From Arcticibacter svalbardensis MN12-7 (GTDB taxonomy: Bacteria > Bacteroidota > Bacteroidia > Sphingobacteriales > Sphingobacteriaceae): DNA of 64,000 nt. The position numbers were made by a program, and so were the translations under genes. The notes below the pieces were generated by a model that did no database searches, was not told the origin of the DNA, and saw only the letters and a program-made list of their open reading frames with translations. The stretch covers positions 17,065 through 81,064 of the forward strand of contig NZ_AQPN01000020.1 in NCBI RefSeq assembly GCF_000403135.1, written 5' to 3'. Below are positions 26,407-36,892 of this stretch, one piece after another (within the stretch, counting starts at the first letter, position 1; the number at the start of each line of letters is the position of its first letter).

Positions 26407-29400
26407 ATGAATTTAATAATACCTAAATGGCGGGCACCTCTTTTGGCTTTAAGAATCACAACTTTAATCTTATTTACCTGCATACAGGTTAGCGCCAAAG
26501 TCTTTTCACAGCCGATTAATATTACAGTCAAAAACGCATCGATAGAAGACGTATTTAAACAAATCAGAAAACAAAATGGCTACAGCTTTATCTATGAAGA
26601 AGGCTATCTGAAAAAAGCTAAACCGGTTACTGTAACATTGGTGAATTCTTCGATTGAAAATGCCATGCAGAAAATTTCATCTGGTCAGCCCTTTACCTTT
26701 GAAATTTCAGAAAATTTAATTTATTTGAAGCAATCAATTCAAATTCAACTAAAAAAAAATGCACCTCTAATAACAGTGACCGGTAAGGTAACCGATTCTC
26801 TGGGAAACACCTTACCAGGTGTTTCGATTTCTTTAAAGAACCCGTTAAAGTTTGCAAGAACAAATGAAAATGGAATTTTCGTACTGGCAGATGTTCCAGG
26901 CGATGGCGTATTTTCTGTTTCAATGATTGGTTTTAGAACTCAGGAAATCAGTATCAACAACCGAATGAACATTACTATTATCCTGAGAGCTGAAGCCTCT
27001 GTCCTGGATGACATTATTATCACTGGAATTTTTGAGCGAAAAGCAAGCAGCTTTACGGGTGCTGCCGTTACCATTTCCAGGGAGGAGCTTAAGAGAAACG
27101 GAAATGCCAATTTATTTCAGACCTTAAAAAATATTTCGCCCTCTATGGTATTGGATAATTTTGATCAAGGGTCAAACCCCAATGCATTGCCCAATATTCA
27201 AATTCGGGGCACATCCACTTTTCCTTCTCAGGAATCAACTTTGAATTCCAGTTTAAAGGGAAACTTCCTTAAAAATCCAAACGAACCTTTATTTATTCTG
27301 GATGGGTTTGAAACAAACATAGAACGGGTACTGGATCTGGATATAAACCGTATTGAAAGCGTAACGATCCTTAAAGATGCTGCCTCCAAAGCCCTTTATG
27401 GATCTAAAGCTGCTAACGGGGTGATCGTGATTGAAACTACTAAAATTTCCTCTAACAAACCCTTGATCACTTATAATTCCAGTTTGGATATCGAATTGCC
27501 TGATCTTTCAAGTTACAACCTGACCAATTCGATGGAAAAATTAGAGGCCGAGCGAATTGATGGTATGTATATCGCCAATCCGGTTACCTACGATCCCCCC
27601 TCATCTAATGCAGAATTACAACAACTGTATAACTTCAGGAGGAAACTGGCCCTTGAAGGCTTAGACACGTACTGGATGGCTAAACCACTGCAAAACGGAA
27701 TCGGACAAAAACATGGTTTATCTATTGAACTTGGCGCTGATGCATTGAAGGTTATCGGTGATGTATCTTACAGGGACGTAACCGGAGCAATGATAGGTTC
27801 ATCCCGTAAGAATTTAAGTGGTAGCATTAGCACATCTTACCGCTTAAATAATTTTTTATTCAGAAACATTGCCAGCTTAATAAGCAACAGTACTACAGAA
27901 TCCCCTTATGGTTCCTTTAGTGACTATGTGAAGATGAACCCGTATTGGAGGGCAGTTAACGAAGACGGGTCTATTCCTTTTTATGCAGAAATAGGACCTA
28001 ATGGAGAACGTTATACCAATCCCTTATATAACTCAACGGTGAACTCAAAAAACACATCGGGTTATTTAAATTTTGTTAACAATTTTTACCTGGAGTGGAC
28101 CATGTTACCGGGTTTGAAAGCAACCACCCGTGTTGGCATAGATTTAAGGAATACTGATGCTGATGAGTTTTTCCCATCAGACCATACCATGTTTGACACA
28201 TATACCGGAGATGATTTAATACGTAAAGGATCGTATCAGGTCAACAATGGAAAAAGCACCAATTTATCGGGAGATCTAAATGTTAATTATTCAAAACAGG
28301 TAAACAAGAACTTCTATTTTGCAAACGTCGGGTTTAATGTGAGCCAACGTGATTACAGCGAACTTATTCATCGTGTTGAAGGCTTTGCAAGCGACCAAAT
28401 GGATGATATCACGTTTGGACGTGCTTATGCGTTAAATTCCAGACCTTCAGGTATAAACGGAATTACCAGGGATATTGGTTTTCTTGCTGTAGGTTCTTAC
28501 ATGTGGGATGAAAGGTTTATTTCAGACCTTACACTTCGCACCAATGCATCATCCCAATTTGGCGCAGATAAAAGATGGGCTAAATTTTGGAGTTTGGGAC
28601 TTGGGTGGAATCTGCACAATGAAGACTTCCTGAAGAACACAGGTGTCTTTGATAAATTCAAGATCAGAGGCTCGGTAGGTTCAACCGGAAACCAAAACTT
28701 CAATTCAAATGCCTCTATTGCCACTTACGAATACTATCTGGAGTCACTTTATCAGGGCTATCCAGGTTCTCATCTGGTTAATATGTCAAATGAGGGCTTG
28801 CAGTGGGAATCAAAATTTGAATACAATGCGGGCTTGGATGCAAAAATCAAGAATTTAAATCTTCGCTTTGATTATTACATAGGCTATACGGAAAACCTGC
28901 TGACAGATGTTACACTGCCAAACTCCACAGGCTTCGATGTCGTGAAAGATAACCTGGGCAGAGTTCAGAATAAAGGCATTGAGCTATTTGCCTCCTACCC
29001 TGTTTGGTCTAAAGGCAGAAACTTTGTTAATCTGAATTTCGGATTGGAAACCAACAAAAATAAAATTGTAGAGCTTTCAAATGCCATGAAAACCTTTAAT
29101 AACCGCATGGATGAACTGGCGGCTGATCAATCGAATAACCATCCGGTTAAAAAGTATGAAGATGGCATGTCCATGAATGCAATTTGGGCAGTTCCATCCT
29201 TGGGTATCGACCCAGCAACAGGAAATGAGATCTACGTTGACCGGGATGGAAATACAACCTATGAGTGGAATGCAAATGACATGATTGTAGCAGGTAATTC
29301 AATGCCTTCCTATCAGGGAGTATTCGGCTTCAATGCTGAATATAATCGTATCGGGATTAGCGCTACGGGTCGTTACCTGGGTGGTGGTCAATTATACAAT

Positions 29401-29796
29401 CAAACATTAGTAGACCGGGTCGAAAATGTTGACATGAACTATAACGTGGATAAAAGAGTGCTTACCGGACGCTGGCAAAAGCCAGGAGATCAGTCTCAGT
29501 TTAAACGTTTAGGTCAGTTTTCCAGACCGATTGACGGCACCAACTCTACGGAATCAGTAGATGAGAAAACCCGTGCAACAACACGGTTTGTTCAGAATAG
29601 GAAAGAAATCAATATAGGAGCGATAAATGTTTATTATGATTTTGGCCCCAGAGTACTTACCAAGCTTGATTTTCAACGTTTGCGCTTGAGTGCAAATATG
29701 AATGAAGTAGCGCAGTTCTCAACTATTCAGATCGAAAGAGGGCTTTCTTATCCCTTTTCAAGGACAGTTTCCTTTTCCCTATCAGCTACATTTTAA
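26407..29796 (+). CDS. SusC/RagA-type TonB-linked transporter with STN domain
   Basis: 1129 aa. A signal sequence ending near VSAKVFSQ is followed by an STN domain (about residues 38-108: INITVKNASIEDVFKQIRKQ), a carboxypeptidase-regulatory-like domain (about 118-200: VTGKVTDSLGNTLPGVSISL) and the plug (about 205-325) with PNIQIRGTSTFPS and VTILKDAASKALYGSKAANG; the barrel ends in SFSLSATF. The STN domain shows it signals to FecR. Three bases separate it from the SusD gene. Substrate unknown; the downstream M16 peptidase points to peptides (inference). Confidence 0.93.
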   Translation: MNLIIPKWRAPLLALRITTLILFTCIQVSAKVFSQPINITVKNASIEDVFKQIRKQNGYSFIYEEGYLKKAKPVTVTLVNSSIENAMQKISSGQPFTFEISENLIYLKQSIQIQLKKNAPLITVTGKVTDSLGNTLPGVSISLKNPLKFARTNENGIFVLADVPGDGVFSVSMIGFRTQEISINNRMNITIILRAEASVLDDIIITGIFERKASSFTGAAVTISREELKRNGNANLFQTLKNISPSMVLDNFDQGSNPNALPNIQIRGTSTFPSQESTLNSSLKGNFLKNPNEPLFILDGFETNIERVLDLDINRIESVTILKDAASKALYGSKAANGVIVIETTKISSNKPLITYNSSLDIELPDLSSYNLTNSMEKLEAERIDGMYIANPVTYDPPSSNAELQQLYNFRRKLALEGLDTYWMAKPLQNGIGQKHGLSIELGADALKVIGDVSYRDVTGAMIGSSRKNLSGSISTSYRLNNFLFRNIASLISNSTTESPYGSFSDYVKMNPYWRAVNEDGSIPFYAEIGPNGERYTNPLYNSTVNSKNTSGYLNFVNNFYLEWTMLPGLKATTRVGIDLRNTDADEFFPSDHTMFDTYTGDDLIRKGSYQVNNGKSTNLSGDLNVNYSKQVNKNFYFANVGFNVSQRDYSELIHRVEGFASDQMDDITFGRAYALNSRPSGINGITRDIGFLAVGSYMWDERFISDLTLRTNASSQFGADKRWAKFWSLGLGWNLHNEDFLKNTGVFDKFKIRGSVGSTGNQNFNSNASIATYEYYLESLYQGYPGSHLVNMSNEGLQWESKFEYNAGLDAKIKNLNLRFDYYIGYTENLLTDVTLPNSTGFDVVKDNLGRVQNKGIELFASYPVWSKGRNFVNLNFGLETNKNKIVELSNAMKTFNNRMDELAADQSNNHPVKKYEDGMSMNAIWAVPSLGIDPATGNEIYVDRDGNTTYEWNANDMIVAGNSMPSYQGVFGFNAEYNRIGISATGRYLGGGQLYNQTLVDRVENVDMNYNVDKRVLTGRWQKPGDQSQFKRLGQFSRPIDGTNSTESVDEKTRATTRFVQNRKEINIGAINVYYDFGPRVLTKLDFQRLRLSANMNEVAQFSTIQIERGLSYPFSRTVSFSLSATF

Positions 29797-29799
29797 CTA

Positions 29800-31278
29800 A
29801 TGAACATCATGAAAGAATTAAAATATTTACTAGTTAGCTTACTCCTGATCCTGGTAACATCCTCTTGTAAAAAAGGATGGCTTGATGTTACTGCAAGCAA
29901 CCAGATCAAAGCAGAGGACCAGTTCAAACAAACTTCGGGATTCAGAGATGCATTAATGGGCGTTTATATTGGAATGACAAACCCGGAATTGTATTCAAGA
30001 GACATGACCTGGAACATGGTTGATCTTTTATCACAGCAATACAATCCTTTAACGGGTTTAGCTCGTTATGACCAGGTACAGCAATTTAATTATCGCTCCA
30101 TTGAAGCAGTTGACAAAGTCGATGCACTATGGAATAGAGAATATAATGTAATTGCCAGCACAAATGCAGCTTTAGAGCATCTTGATAAGAGTGAAGGTGT
30201 ACTGAACACTATTGATCATGCCATTATAAAGGGTGAATTACTTGGATTAAGGGCCTTTTTACACTTTGATTTAATTCGACTTTACGGCCACAGCGACTAC
30301 GCTAAAAGGCCGGAACTTAAAAGTAAATTAACGATTCCTTATATTCTTAAATTTTCAAAAGATTTAACCCCTCAACTATCTTATGAAGAAACGTTCGCAT
30401 TGATGGAAAAGGATATTCAGGAAGCACTAGATCTTTTAAAAGAAGATCCCATTTATAACAATCCTCAGCGTCCGGCAGATTATTATGCTGAGGTGAATCG
30501 TAATGGATTTTACAATGATCGCAGCTTTCGAATGAATTATTATGCAGTCAAAGCTCTTCAAGCCCGTGTTTTATCCTGGCAAGGAGGTGCAAAGACTGCA
30601 GCAGCGGCGATTGCTGCGGAAGAAGTCATCGCTGGTTCACCTGCCAAACTAATTACACCGGGAGACAATGTTAGCACGGACCGAATTCTATCAAAGGAGC
30701 ATCTTTTCAGCTTAGATGTGAACGGCTTTGCAGACATTGTAAATCCGTTCCTGAATGCAGAATTGACCACGAATTATGATGCCCTATTTATTCCAAACAG
30801 TTCAGCCCAGGAAATGTATGAAGCAGGCAATCCGAATATCGGCCTGGCTGATGTGCGCTACACAACTTTATTGTCATCACAAGCCAGAGGCATGGTGTCC
30901 ATTAAATTACTTCAGCCTGCACAGAATACAACATTTAACAACATCATGCCGCTGATGAAACTTCCGGAAATGTATTATATAGCTGCTGAAAGTTACCTGA
31001 GTACAAACCTTGAACAGGCAATTAATTATATCAACAAGGTTAGGGAAAGCCGCGGAATTGTCGAAAATATTCCTGCTGATGCAGATGTTGCTAAAGTTGA
31101 GGAAGAGTTATTTAATGAATACCGAAAAGAATATGTGAGTGAGGGGCAGTTATTCTTCTTTTATAAGAGGATAGGCAGGCAGCATATCCCAGGTTTATCT
31201 GCAGAAACTGCAGGAGATAATATCTACATGATTCCCTATCCAAATAGTGAAGTGGAGTTTGGAAACAGGGTTCAATAA
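29800..31278 (+). CDS. SusD/RagB-family outer-membrane lipoprotein
   Basis: 492 aa (an alternative start at 29809, MKELKYLLVSLLLILVTSSC, gives the usual SusD opening). Lipobox Cys near residue 24 followed by KKGWLDVTASNQIKAEDQF. Helical TPR-like body includes ALLGLRAFLHFDLIRLYG-type sequence (GLRAFLHFDLIRLYGHSDYA) and ends with FNEYRKEYVSEGQLFFFYKR and MIPYPNSEVEFGNRVQ, the family C-terminal pattern. It pairs with the SusC just upstream to form a lidded outer-membrane channel. Confidence 0.92.
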   Translation: MNIMKELKYLLVSLLLILVTSSCKKGWLDVTASNQIKAEDQFKQTSGFRDALMGVYIGMTNPELYSRDMTWNMVDLLSQQYNPLTGLARYDQVQQFNYRSIEAVDKVDALWNREYNVIASTNAALEHLDKSEGVLNTIDHAIIKGELLGLRAFLHFDLIRLYGHSDYAKRPELKSKLTIPYILKFSKDLTPQLSYEETFALMEKDIQEALDLLKEDPIYNNPQRPADYYAEVNRNGFYNDRSFRMNYYAVKALQARVLSWQGGAKTAAAAIAAEEVIAGSPAKLITPGDNVSTDRILSKEHLFSLDVNGFADIVNPFLNAELTTNYDALFIPNSSAQEMYEAGNPNIGLADVRYTTLLSSQARGMVSIKLLQPAQNTTFNNIMPLMKLPEMYYIAAESYLSTNLEQAINYINKVRESRGIVENIPADADVAKVEEELFNEYRKEYVSEGQLFFFYKRIGRQHIPGLSAETAGDNIYMIPYPNSEVEFGNRVQ

Positions 31279-31293
31279 TTAAAAGCAAATAAT

Positions 31294-32040
31294 ATGAAAA
31301 AGATAAAATTTTTCTTAACTACTTTGGTCTTAATTACAGTCATTTTTGGAGGCTGTCAGAAAGACACTATACAAGAATTTAAGGCATTAAGTGCAGTAAA
31401 TTTCACACAAGTAAGTAATCTGTATTCGATTACCTATTCGTTTTTAACGAATCCTTCGGGCGAATACATCCAAATAATTCCTGTAAGTATACTAGGTGAT
31501 AGTACCGATTATGATCGCAGTTTCAATGTTGAAGTTGTAAACGATTCGGTGACTACAGCTCCTCCTGAACTTTACGGAATTATTGGTGGAACAGTCAAGG
31601 CTGGTCAATTTAATGGAACGTTGTCTGTTAAACTGTTGAATTCCGAATTATTAAACGATTCTATCGTCACATTAAAATTGAAGATTGTTGATTCCAAAGA
31701 CTTTAACAAAGGAAATCTGGAATCAAGAGAATTTATTGTTAGCTGGACAAACCGAATAATTGTTCCAACGTGGAATGTCTATTTAAGGACCTTCATCACT
31801 CCCAAAAGGAGCACACTTGCCTTCCGCTTGTTTTTGCAAATCTCAGGTTTGACGCAGTTTGGAGCAACTGAGTATAGAAATCTTGGTGCAGCAGGTGTTG
31901 AAGCTTTAGGTACGAAATACGGAGACTACATCATGCAGTGGAACCAAGATCATCCTGATAATATTTTAAGACATGATGACGGGCCTAACGCGGGAGAACC
32001 AATAGTAGCCATTTATTATACACATTCTAAATTTGACTAA
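31294..32040 (+). CDS. DUF4843-like lipoprotein
   Basis: 248 aa. Signal with lipobox (VIFGGCQKD, Cys near residue 21). Two short beta-sandwich-like segments follow: a strand pattern around YSITYSFLTNPSGEYIQIIP and another in LNDSIVTLKLKIVDSKDF, then a C-terminal part ending in a YIMQWNQDHPDNILRHDDGP segment. This matches the DUF4843 group that regularly follows SusC/SusD in loci of this type; its function is not established. It is 15 bp after SusD and overlaps or abuts the next gene. Confidence 0.75.
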   Translation: MKKIKFFLTTLVLITVIFGGCQKDTIQEFKALSAVNFTQVSNLYSITYSFLTNPSGEYIQIIPVSILGDSTDYDRSFNVEVVNDSVTTAPPELYGIIGGTVKAGQFNGTLSVKLLNSELLNDSIVTLKLKIVDSKDFNKGNLESREFIVSWTNRIIVPTWNVYLRTFITPKRSTLAFRLFLQISGLTQFGATEYRNLGAAGVEALGTKYGDYIMQWNQDHPDNILRHDDGPNAGEPIVAIYYTHSKFD

Positions 32041-32041
32041 T

Positions 32042-33601
32042 ATGAAATATCATAAAATCACATATAGCATATATGCTTTTTTAGCCTTACTTATAGCACT
32101 ATCCTCATGTAAGGACGACTTGAGTACCTTGGACATAAATAAGATTCCAGGAGTGACTATTGATACAGCAGGACAGAGCAATCTCAACATCTTTCAGTTC
32201 GAACATCTGGTCATAACTCCTAAAATAAATGCAGATGGCTTGCAATTAACCGATTTAAGTTACGAATGGAAAATTAATATTTCACCAGGAAGCTTAGAGT
32301 ACGAGGTAATTGGGACAACCCGCGATCTGGATTACGAAGTTCGCTTAAAACCAACTGAAGCGAATGACTATCATCAGATCCTTTATACGATTACTGATAA
32401 CAAAACCGGATTGCAATATATAATGGCATGGCCATTAGCGGTTAGAAATAGTATTTCAGAAGGTTTGGTAATTGCCGAAACCGCTGATGGGATCAATACA
32501 GATATAAGCCACATCATGTCTTCCCTTGTAACCCCTGATTATAATCAGGTCAGTGTAAAGCATAATGTATATTCTTCTATAAACAATGCAACAATTCCAG
32601 GAATCATAAAGCAAATGCGCTATACAAATTTAAAAGCCAATGGTGAGATCATGATGGGTATAACTGGTAATTCCCTGGTAACGATCAAAACGTTAGATTA
32701 CACGCCTGGACCAAAGAATGAGGATATGTTTTTTACTGTTCCGGATGCGATTAAGCCGCAAACCCTTACCGGTGTGTCACAGGTAGATGTTTATGTTGGA
32801 AATAACCAGATGCATGGAGTTTGGCTGGCCATATCCTCAAAGTTTGGACTTCCATTTGCTTCCCCGTATGCAGTGCCAGGCCATATTGCTCTTGACCGAG
32901 GTAATAACTATCCTGCCGTAATGCTAAGCTTCTATGATGAGGTGAATGGCCGCTTTATTTATCAACCCTCAATAACCTCTTTTGGAGATAGAAATATGTA
33001 TCCTGTACCATCCAAAAGCGGAGAACCGTTTAACCCGGGTAGCCTTCCAAATCAAGTAAATCTGGCGGCTGGAGTGACTACAGATGGTGATTATATGCAT
33101 CTGCTGAAAGATAAAAGCACGGGCAAAGTAGGTCTTTACATTATTAACGCGGGCCGGAATGATGAAGATTATAACCTCATACCTCCTTATGCAAAAGCAA
33201 TTTATGATTTATCGAATGCGCCGGATATCAATGAAGCTATCCACTTTGTTTTGTTGGATGATCAAAAAGTAATGTATTATGCTACCAAAACGAAAATTTA
33301 TGCCATGTTATATGGAGCATCAACACCTTCTTTTGGGTTGCGATATACGGCAGCGAACGCAGAGGAGATTACAACCCTTCAAATTTATCAGCAAGCTGAT
33401 TATCCTTTCCGAAGCGTTGATTTTGATCCACCCTATTTATCTACGAATAATAAACAATTAATTATGTCTACTTTCTCGGGAACCGAAGGAAAAGTGTATT
33501 TATTACCGATGACAAATCCTGGCGTAGGTAATATTGATATTTCAAAAATCACAACCTACGGTGGCTTTAAGAAAATAACTGCAATAGCTCCTCAACTTTA
33601 A
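32042..33601 (+). CDS. PKD-like family lipoprotein
   Basis: 519 aa from the ATG at 32042 (an ATG at 32033 overlapping the previous gene is less likely). Lipobox LIALSSCKDD with Cys near residue 23. An N-terminal PKD/immunoglobulin-like domain (LVITPKINADGLQLTDLSYE, YEWKINISPG) is followed by a long region with propeller-like beta repeats. Families of this type accompany SusC/SusD/DUF4843 in Bacteroidota and are thought to be surface ligand-binding proteins. A terminator-like hairpin follows before the ABC genes. Confidence 0.75.
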   Translation: MKYHKITYSIYAFLALLIALSSCKDDLSTLDINKIPGVTIDTAGQSNLNIFQFEHLVITPKINADGLQLTDLSYEWKINISPGSLEYEVIGTTRDLDYEVRLKPTEANDYHQILYTITDNKTGLQYIMAWPLAVRNSISEGLVIAETADGINTDISHIMSSLVTPDYNQVSVKHNVYSSINNATIPGIIKQMRYTNLKANGEIMMGITGNSLVTIKTLDYTPGPKNEDMFFTVPDAIKPQTLTGVSQVDVYVGNNQMHGVWLAISSKFGLPFASPYAVPGHIALDRGNNYPAVMLSFYDEVNGRFIYQPSITSFGDRNMYPVPSKSGEPFNPGSLPNQVNLAAGVTTDGDYMHLLKDKSTGKVGLYIINAGRNDEDYNLIPPYAKAIYDLSNAPDINEAIHFVLLDDQKVMYYATKTKIYAMLYGASTPSFGLRYTAANAEEITTLQIYQQADYPFRSVDFDPPYLSTNNKQLIMSTFSGTEGKVYLLPMTNPGVGNIDISKITTYGGFKKITAIAPQL

Positions 33602-33614
33602 CCTTATAAACAAT

Positions 33615-33651
33615 AAGAGTTGCCTGCTTTACAAAGAGTGAGGCAACTCTT
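33615..33651 (+). terminator. Terminator or attenuator between PKD-like gene and ABC genes
   Basis: AAGAGTTGCCT (33615-33625) pairs with AGGCAACTCTT (33641-33651), 15-nt loop, followed by TATATTATT. It lies only 12 bp before the start of the first GldF-GldG gene, so partial read-through into the ABC/M16 genes is likely. Confidence 0.65.
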
Positions 33652-33663
33652 TATATTATTCTA

Positions 33664-35934
33664 ATGAAGAAAATAATCAAAATAGCCAAACTTGAATTAA
33701 GCTTGTTGTTTTATTCCCCAATTGCCTGGCTCATCCTTGTTATTTATATTATCCAATGCGGTGTAACTTTTACGGATCTGTTATACTCGAGGGAAACAAA
33801 CCAACAGCTGGGAGCTACATTAGAAAGCTTAACCATCGACATTTTTGGTGGTAACAAAGGTTTTTTTGCAGCCGTTCAGGAAAAACTTTTCCTCTATATT
33901 CCCTTGTTGACAATGGGTTTGATGAGTCGGGAATTCAGTAGTGGCTCCATCAAGTTATTATTATCATCTCCCATTACTATTACTCAGATCATCTTGGGCA
34001 AATTTACAGCAATGATGGCTTACGGACTTCTTTTAGCCTCGGTACTTCTAGGCGTTATCCTTGCCGGTTCGATATCCATTGACCATATTGATTTTGGATT
34101 TGTTTTAGGCGGGGTTTTGGGGCTCTACTTACTGATATGTGCCTATTCAGCAATTGGTTTATTTATGTCTAGCCTGACATCTTACCAAGTCGTAGCTGCA
34201 ATAAGCACTCTTGCAGTTTTTGCAGGATTGAAATTTGTTGGAAACATTGGGCAAAGCATCGCATATGTCCGCGACGTTACCTACTGGATATCCATTGACG
34301 GAAGAGCTGATAATTTTATAAATGGTCTAATCAGTAGTAAAGATGTAATCTATTTTATTTTAGTGATTGGTTTATTTTTAATGCTGACAATCATGCGATT
34401 GAACTCAGGCAGAAAGATCAGTACAACGGCAGAAAAAGCACTTCGTTATTGCCTATTGGTCGTCATGGTTTTACTGGCAGGTTACATGAGCTCAGTGCCG
34501 GTTTTCACTGACTACTATGATACAACGCGCTTTAAAGACAGAACACTAACCACTGAAAGCCAAAACATTATAAAGAAACTGGATGCTCCGGTTACCCTTA
34601 CAAGTTACGTCAATATCCTGAATCAATATGCGCACCTTGGTTCTCCAAAATTCAGAAACTTCGAGCTTAGGCAATTTGATCAATATCTTAGATACTTGCC
34701 CGATTTAAAAATCAATTATATTACTTACTATGATTCAACCATGAACATAAACCTAAACGATCCAGGAAAAACACTTGAGGATCGGGCAAAACGTTCAGCA
34801 ACTGCTTATGGTTATGAGTTTGAAACTATATTAAGCCCTGCCGAGATTAAGAAACAAATTAACCTCATACCGGAAGAGAACCGCTTTGTGCGAATGGTTG
34901 AATATAAAGGAAAAACCACACCCTTACGCATGTTTGCAGATACGTATGTTTATCCACATGAGGCTGAAATTACGGCGGCATTAAAACGCCTGATTAACAA
35001 GCCTGCTATTATCGGTATTTTATCCGGAAACGATGAACGAAGCATCGTAAAAACAGGAGATAAAGCCTATCAGAATATAACCACATCAATCAGCTCAAGG
35101 TCTGCCTTGATGAATCATGGTTTTGATATACTTGATATCGCAATTGATACCTGTCAAAAGATCCCTGACAGCTTATCCGTATTGGTAATTGCTGACCCTA
35201 AAAGCACCTTTTCACCTGAGCAAATAAAAAAAATAGATACCTATATCGCATCGGGAGGAAATATTCTAATTGCTGGGGAACCAGGTAAGCAGTCGTTGCT
35301 AAATCCACTTGTAAAACAGTTTGACGTTTCGTTTAATGATGGGACATTGCTTCAGAAAAGTGAAAAACTAGAACTAGATCTAATCCAGTCACATGCAGCA
35401 GAAAAAGCTACTAATAATGGCTTTATACTTCCTGAAAAGTGGATTATCACTTTGCCGGGTGCTGTGGCGATCAATTACGGAAACAACAATGGCTATAAAG
35501 CAAATCCTATTCTGCTCGCCAATAAACCTGATTCCTGGAATAAAATCGGTTCATTCAATTTAGAAACACAAAAAGTTGCTTTTGATCCAAAAACAGAGAA
35601 AAAAGCTGCATTTGTTGTTGCAGTTGCACTCACTAAAAAGTTTCCTAAAAAAGAACAAAAAGTGTTGATTGCCGGAGATGCTGACTTCATGAGTAACGCT
35701 GAACTCTCAAGATTCAATATCCGCAATGCCAACTTTGATTTTGTTGTGCAATTGTTTAAATGGTTCAGTAATGGAGAATACCCCATTAACACTACACGTC
35801 CCGATGCAATTGACAATAAAATAACTATCTCAAGACAAGGTATTAATTGGTTAAAAATACTTCTGCTCTGGGTCTTTCCCATTACAATTGGAATCACAGG
35901 CAGCATTACTTTAATCAGAAGAAAAAGAAAATAA
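33664..35934 (+). CDS. GldF-GldG fusion: ABC-2 permease joined to Gldg-type periplasmic domain (copy 1)
   Basis: 756 aa. Residues 1-250 are an ABC-2 permease with six membrane segments (LELSLLFYSPIAWLILVIYI start; MGLMSREFSSGSIKLLLSSP is the coupling region). A further segment near 265-285 leads into a GldG-like periplasmic domain (RFKDRTLTTESQNIIKKLDA; LSVLVIADPKSTFSPEQIKK; GGNILIAGEPGKQS), closed by a C-terminal membrane helix (near residue 735). In gliding Bacteroidota GldA/F/G form one ABC complex; here permease and GldG are one chain. A paralogue lies at 36893-39157. It may form a heterodimer with that copy around the single ATPase. Confidence 0.88.
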   Translation: MKKIIKIAKLELSLLFYSPIAWLILVIYIIQCGVTFTDLLYSRETNQQLGATLESLTIDIFGGNKGFFAAVQEKLFLYIPLLTMGLMSREFSSGSIKLLLSSPITITQIILGKFTAMMAYGLLLASVLLGVILAGSISIDHIDFGFVLGGVLGLYLLICAYSAIGLFMSSLTSYQVVAAISTLAVFAGLKFVGNIGQSIAYVRDVTYWISIDGRADNFINGLISSKDVIYFILVIGLFLMLTIMRLNSGRKISTTAEKALRYCLLVVMVLLAGYMSSVPVFTDYYDTTRFKDRTLTTESQNIIKKLDAPVTLTSYVNILNQYAHLGSPKFRNFELRQFDQYLRYLPDLKINYITYYDSTMNINLNDPGKTLEDRAKRSATAYGYEFETILSPAEIKKQINLIPEENRFVRMVEYKGKTTPLRMFADTYVYPHEAEITAALKRLINKPAIIGILSGNDERSIVKTGDKAYQNITTSISSRSALMNHGFDILDIAIDTCQKIPDSLSVLVIADPKSTFSPEQIKKIDTYIASGGNILIAGEPGKQSLLNPLVKQFDVSFNDGTLLQKSEKLELDLIQSHAAEKATNNGFILPEKWIITLPGAVAINYGNNNGYKANPILLANKPDSWNKIGSFNLETQKVAFDPKTEKKAAFVVAVALTKKFPKKEQKVLIAGDADFMSNAELSRFNIRNANFDFVVQLFKWFSNGEYPINTTRPDAIDNKITISRQGINWLKILLLWVFPITIGITGSITLIRRKRK

Positions 35935-35945
35935 AAAACACAACA

Positions 35946-36881
35946 ATGAAGCAGATCATCGCACAGATTCAGAATCTATCACACCGCTATACTAAAGACT
36001 GGGCTGTAAAAAATATAAGTTTTGATATCACTGAAAAAGGAATTTTAGGTCTTTTAGGTTCAAATGGGGCTGGAAAGTCAACAACTATGAATATCCTTTG
36101 CGGGGTAATTAATCAGACAGAAGGAGAGGTATTTATTGATGGCATCAATGTCCGGAAAAACCCGGTCGAAGCGAAAAAGCTAATTGGTTTCCTGCCTCAG
36201 AAAGCTCCTTTGCATTTAGAACTTACGGTTGACGAATATTTAACGCATTGTGCTTATATGCGATCCATTCCAAAAGATAAAATCAAAGAAGCCTTAACAC
36301 GTGCCAAGGAAAAATGTGGTATCAGTCATTTCAGCAAAAGGGTATTGAGTAATTTATCCGGAGGGTACCAGCAACGCGTAGGCTTAGCACAGGCGATTAT
36401 TCATAATCCCAAACTAGTTGTTTTGGATGAACCGACAAATGGCCTCGATCCGAATCAGATCATTGAAGTTAGAAAGTTGATTAAGGAGATTGCTGAAGAC
36501 CGTTCCGTAATCCTTTCTACACACATTTTATCAGAAGTGCAGGCAACCTGCCATGACATCATTATGATCGAACACGGTCATATTGTTTTTGCAGATACCA
36601 TGCATGCTTTCGACAATTATATTGAACCAAATACCCTGATCATTGAACTTGAAGCTAAACCACCACTTGAAGATCTGAACCAAATAGAAGGAGTGACCAG
36701 GGTTGATTTCCTTTCTGATACAAAAATCAGGATACACTTCAATAGTGGTCCTGAAATCACGAAATCTATAATACAAATATGTGTGGAGAAGGCATGGCCG
36801 CTGACAGAAATATATCTTGAAAAAAGTTCCTTGGATGGAATATTCGCACAGTTGTCAAAAAAACAAACCCCTACCCTGTAA
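35946..36881 (+). CDS. ABC transporter ATP-binding protein (GldA-like)
   Basis: 311 aa from the ATG at 35946. Walker A GSNGAGKST (residues 38-46), Q-loop FLPQKAPL, signature LSGGYQQRVG, Walker B LVVLDEPTNGLDP and switch His in STHILS are all intact. A C-terminal regulatory extension (about 225-311) follows, typical of ABC-2 exporters and GldA. It lies between the two GldF-GldG fusion genes with 11-bp gaps each side, so it should energise both permeases. Confidence 0.93.
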   Translation: MKQIIAQIQNLSHRYTKDWAVKNISFDITEKGILGLLGSNGAGKSTTMNILCGVINQTEGEVFIDGINVRKNPVEAKKLIGFLPQKAPLHLELTVDEYLTHCAYMRSIPKDKIKEALTRAKEKCGISHFSKRVLSNLSGGYQQRVGLAQAIIHNPKLVVLDEPTNGLDPNQIIEVRKLIKEIAEDRSVILSTHILSEVQATCHDIIMIEHGHIVFADTMHAFDNYIEPNTLIIELEAKPPLEDLNQIEGVTRVDFLSDTKIRIHFNSGPEITKSIIQICVEKAWPLTEIYLEKSSLDGIFAQLSKKQTPTL

Positions 36882-36892
36882 TAAAAAAACAC

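Noticed and set aside
35493..35906. 137-codon minus-strand open frame
   Set aside because: Antisense shadow of the first GldF-GldG gene.
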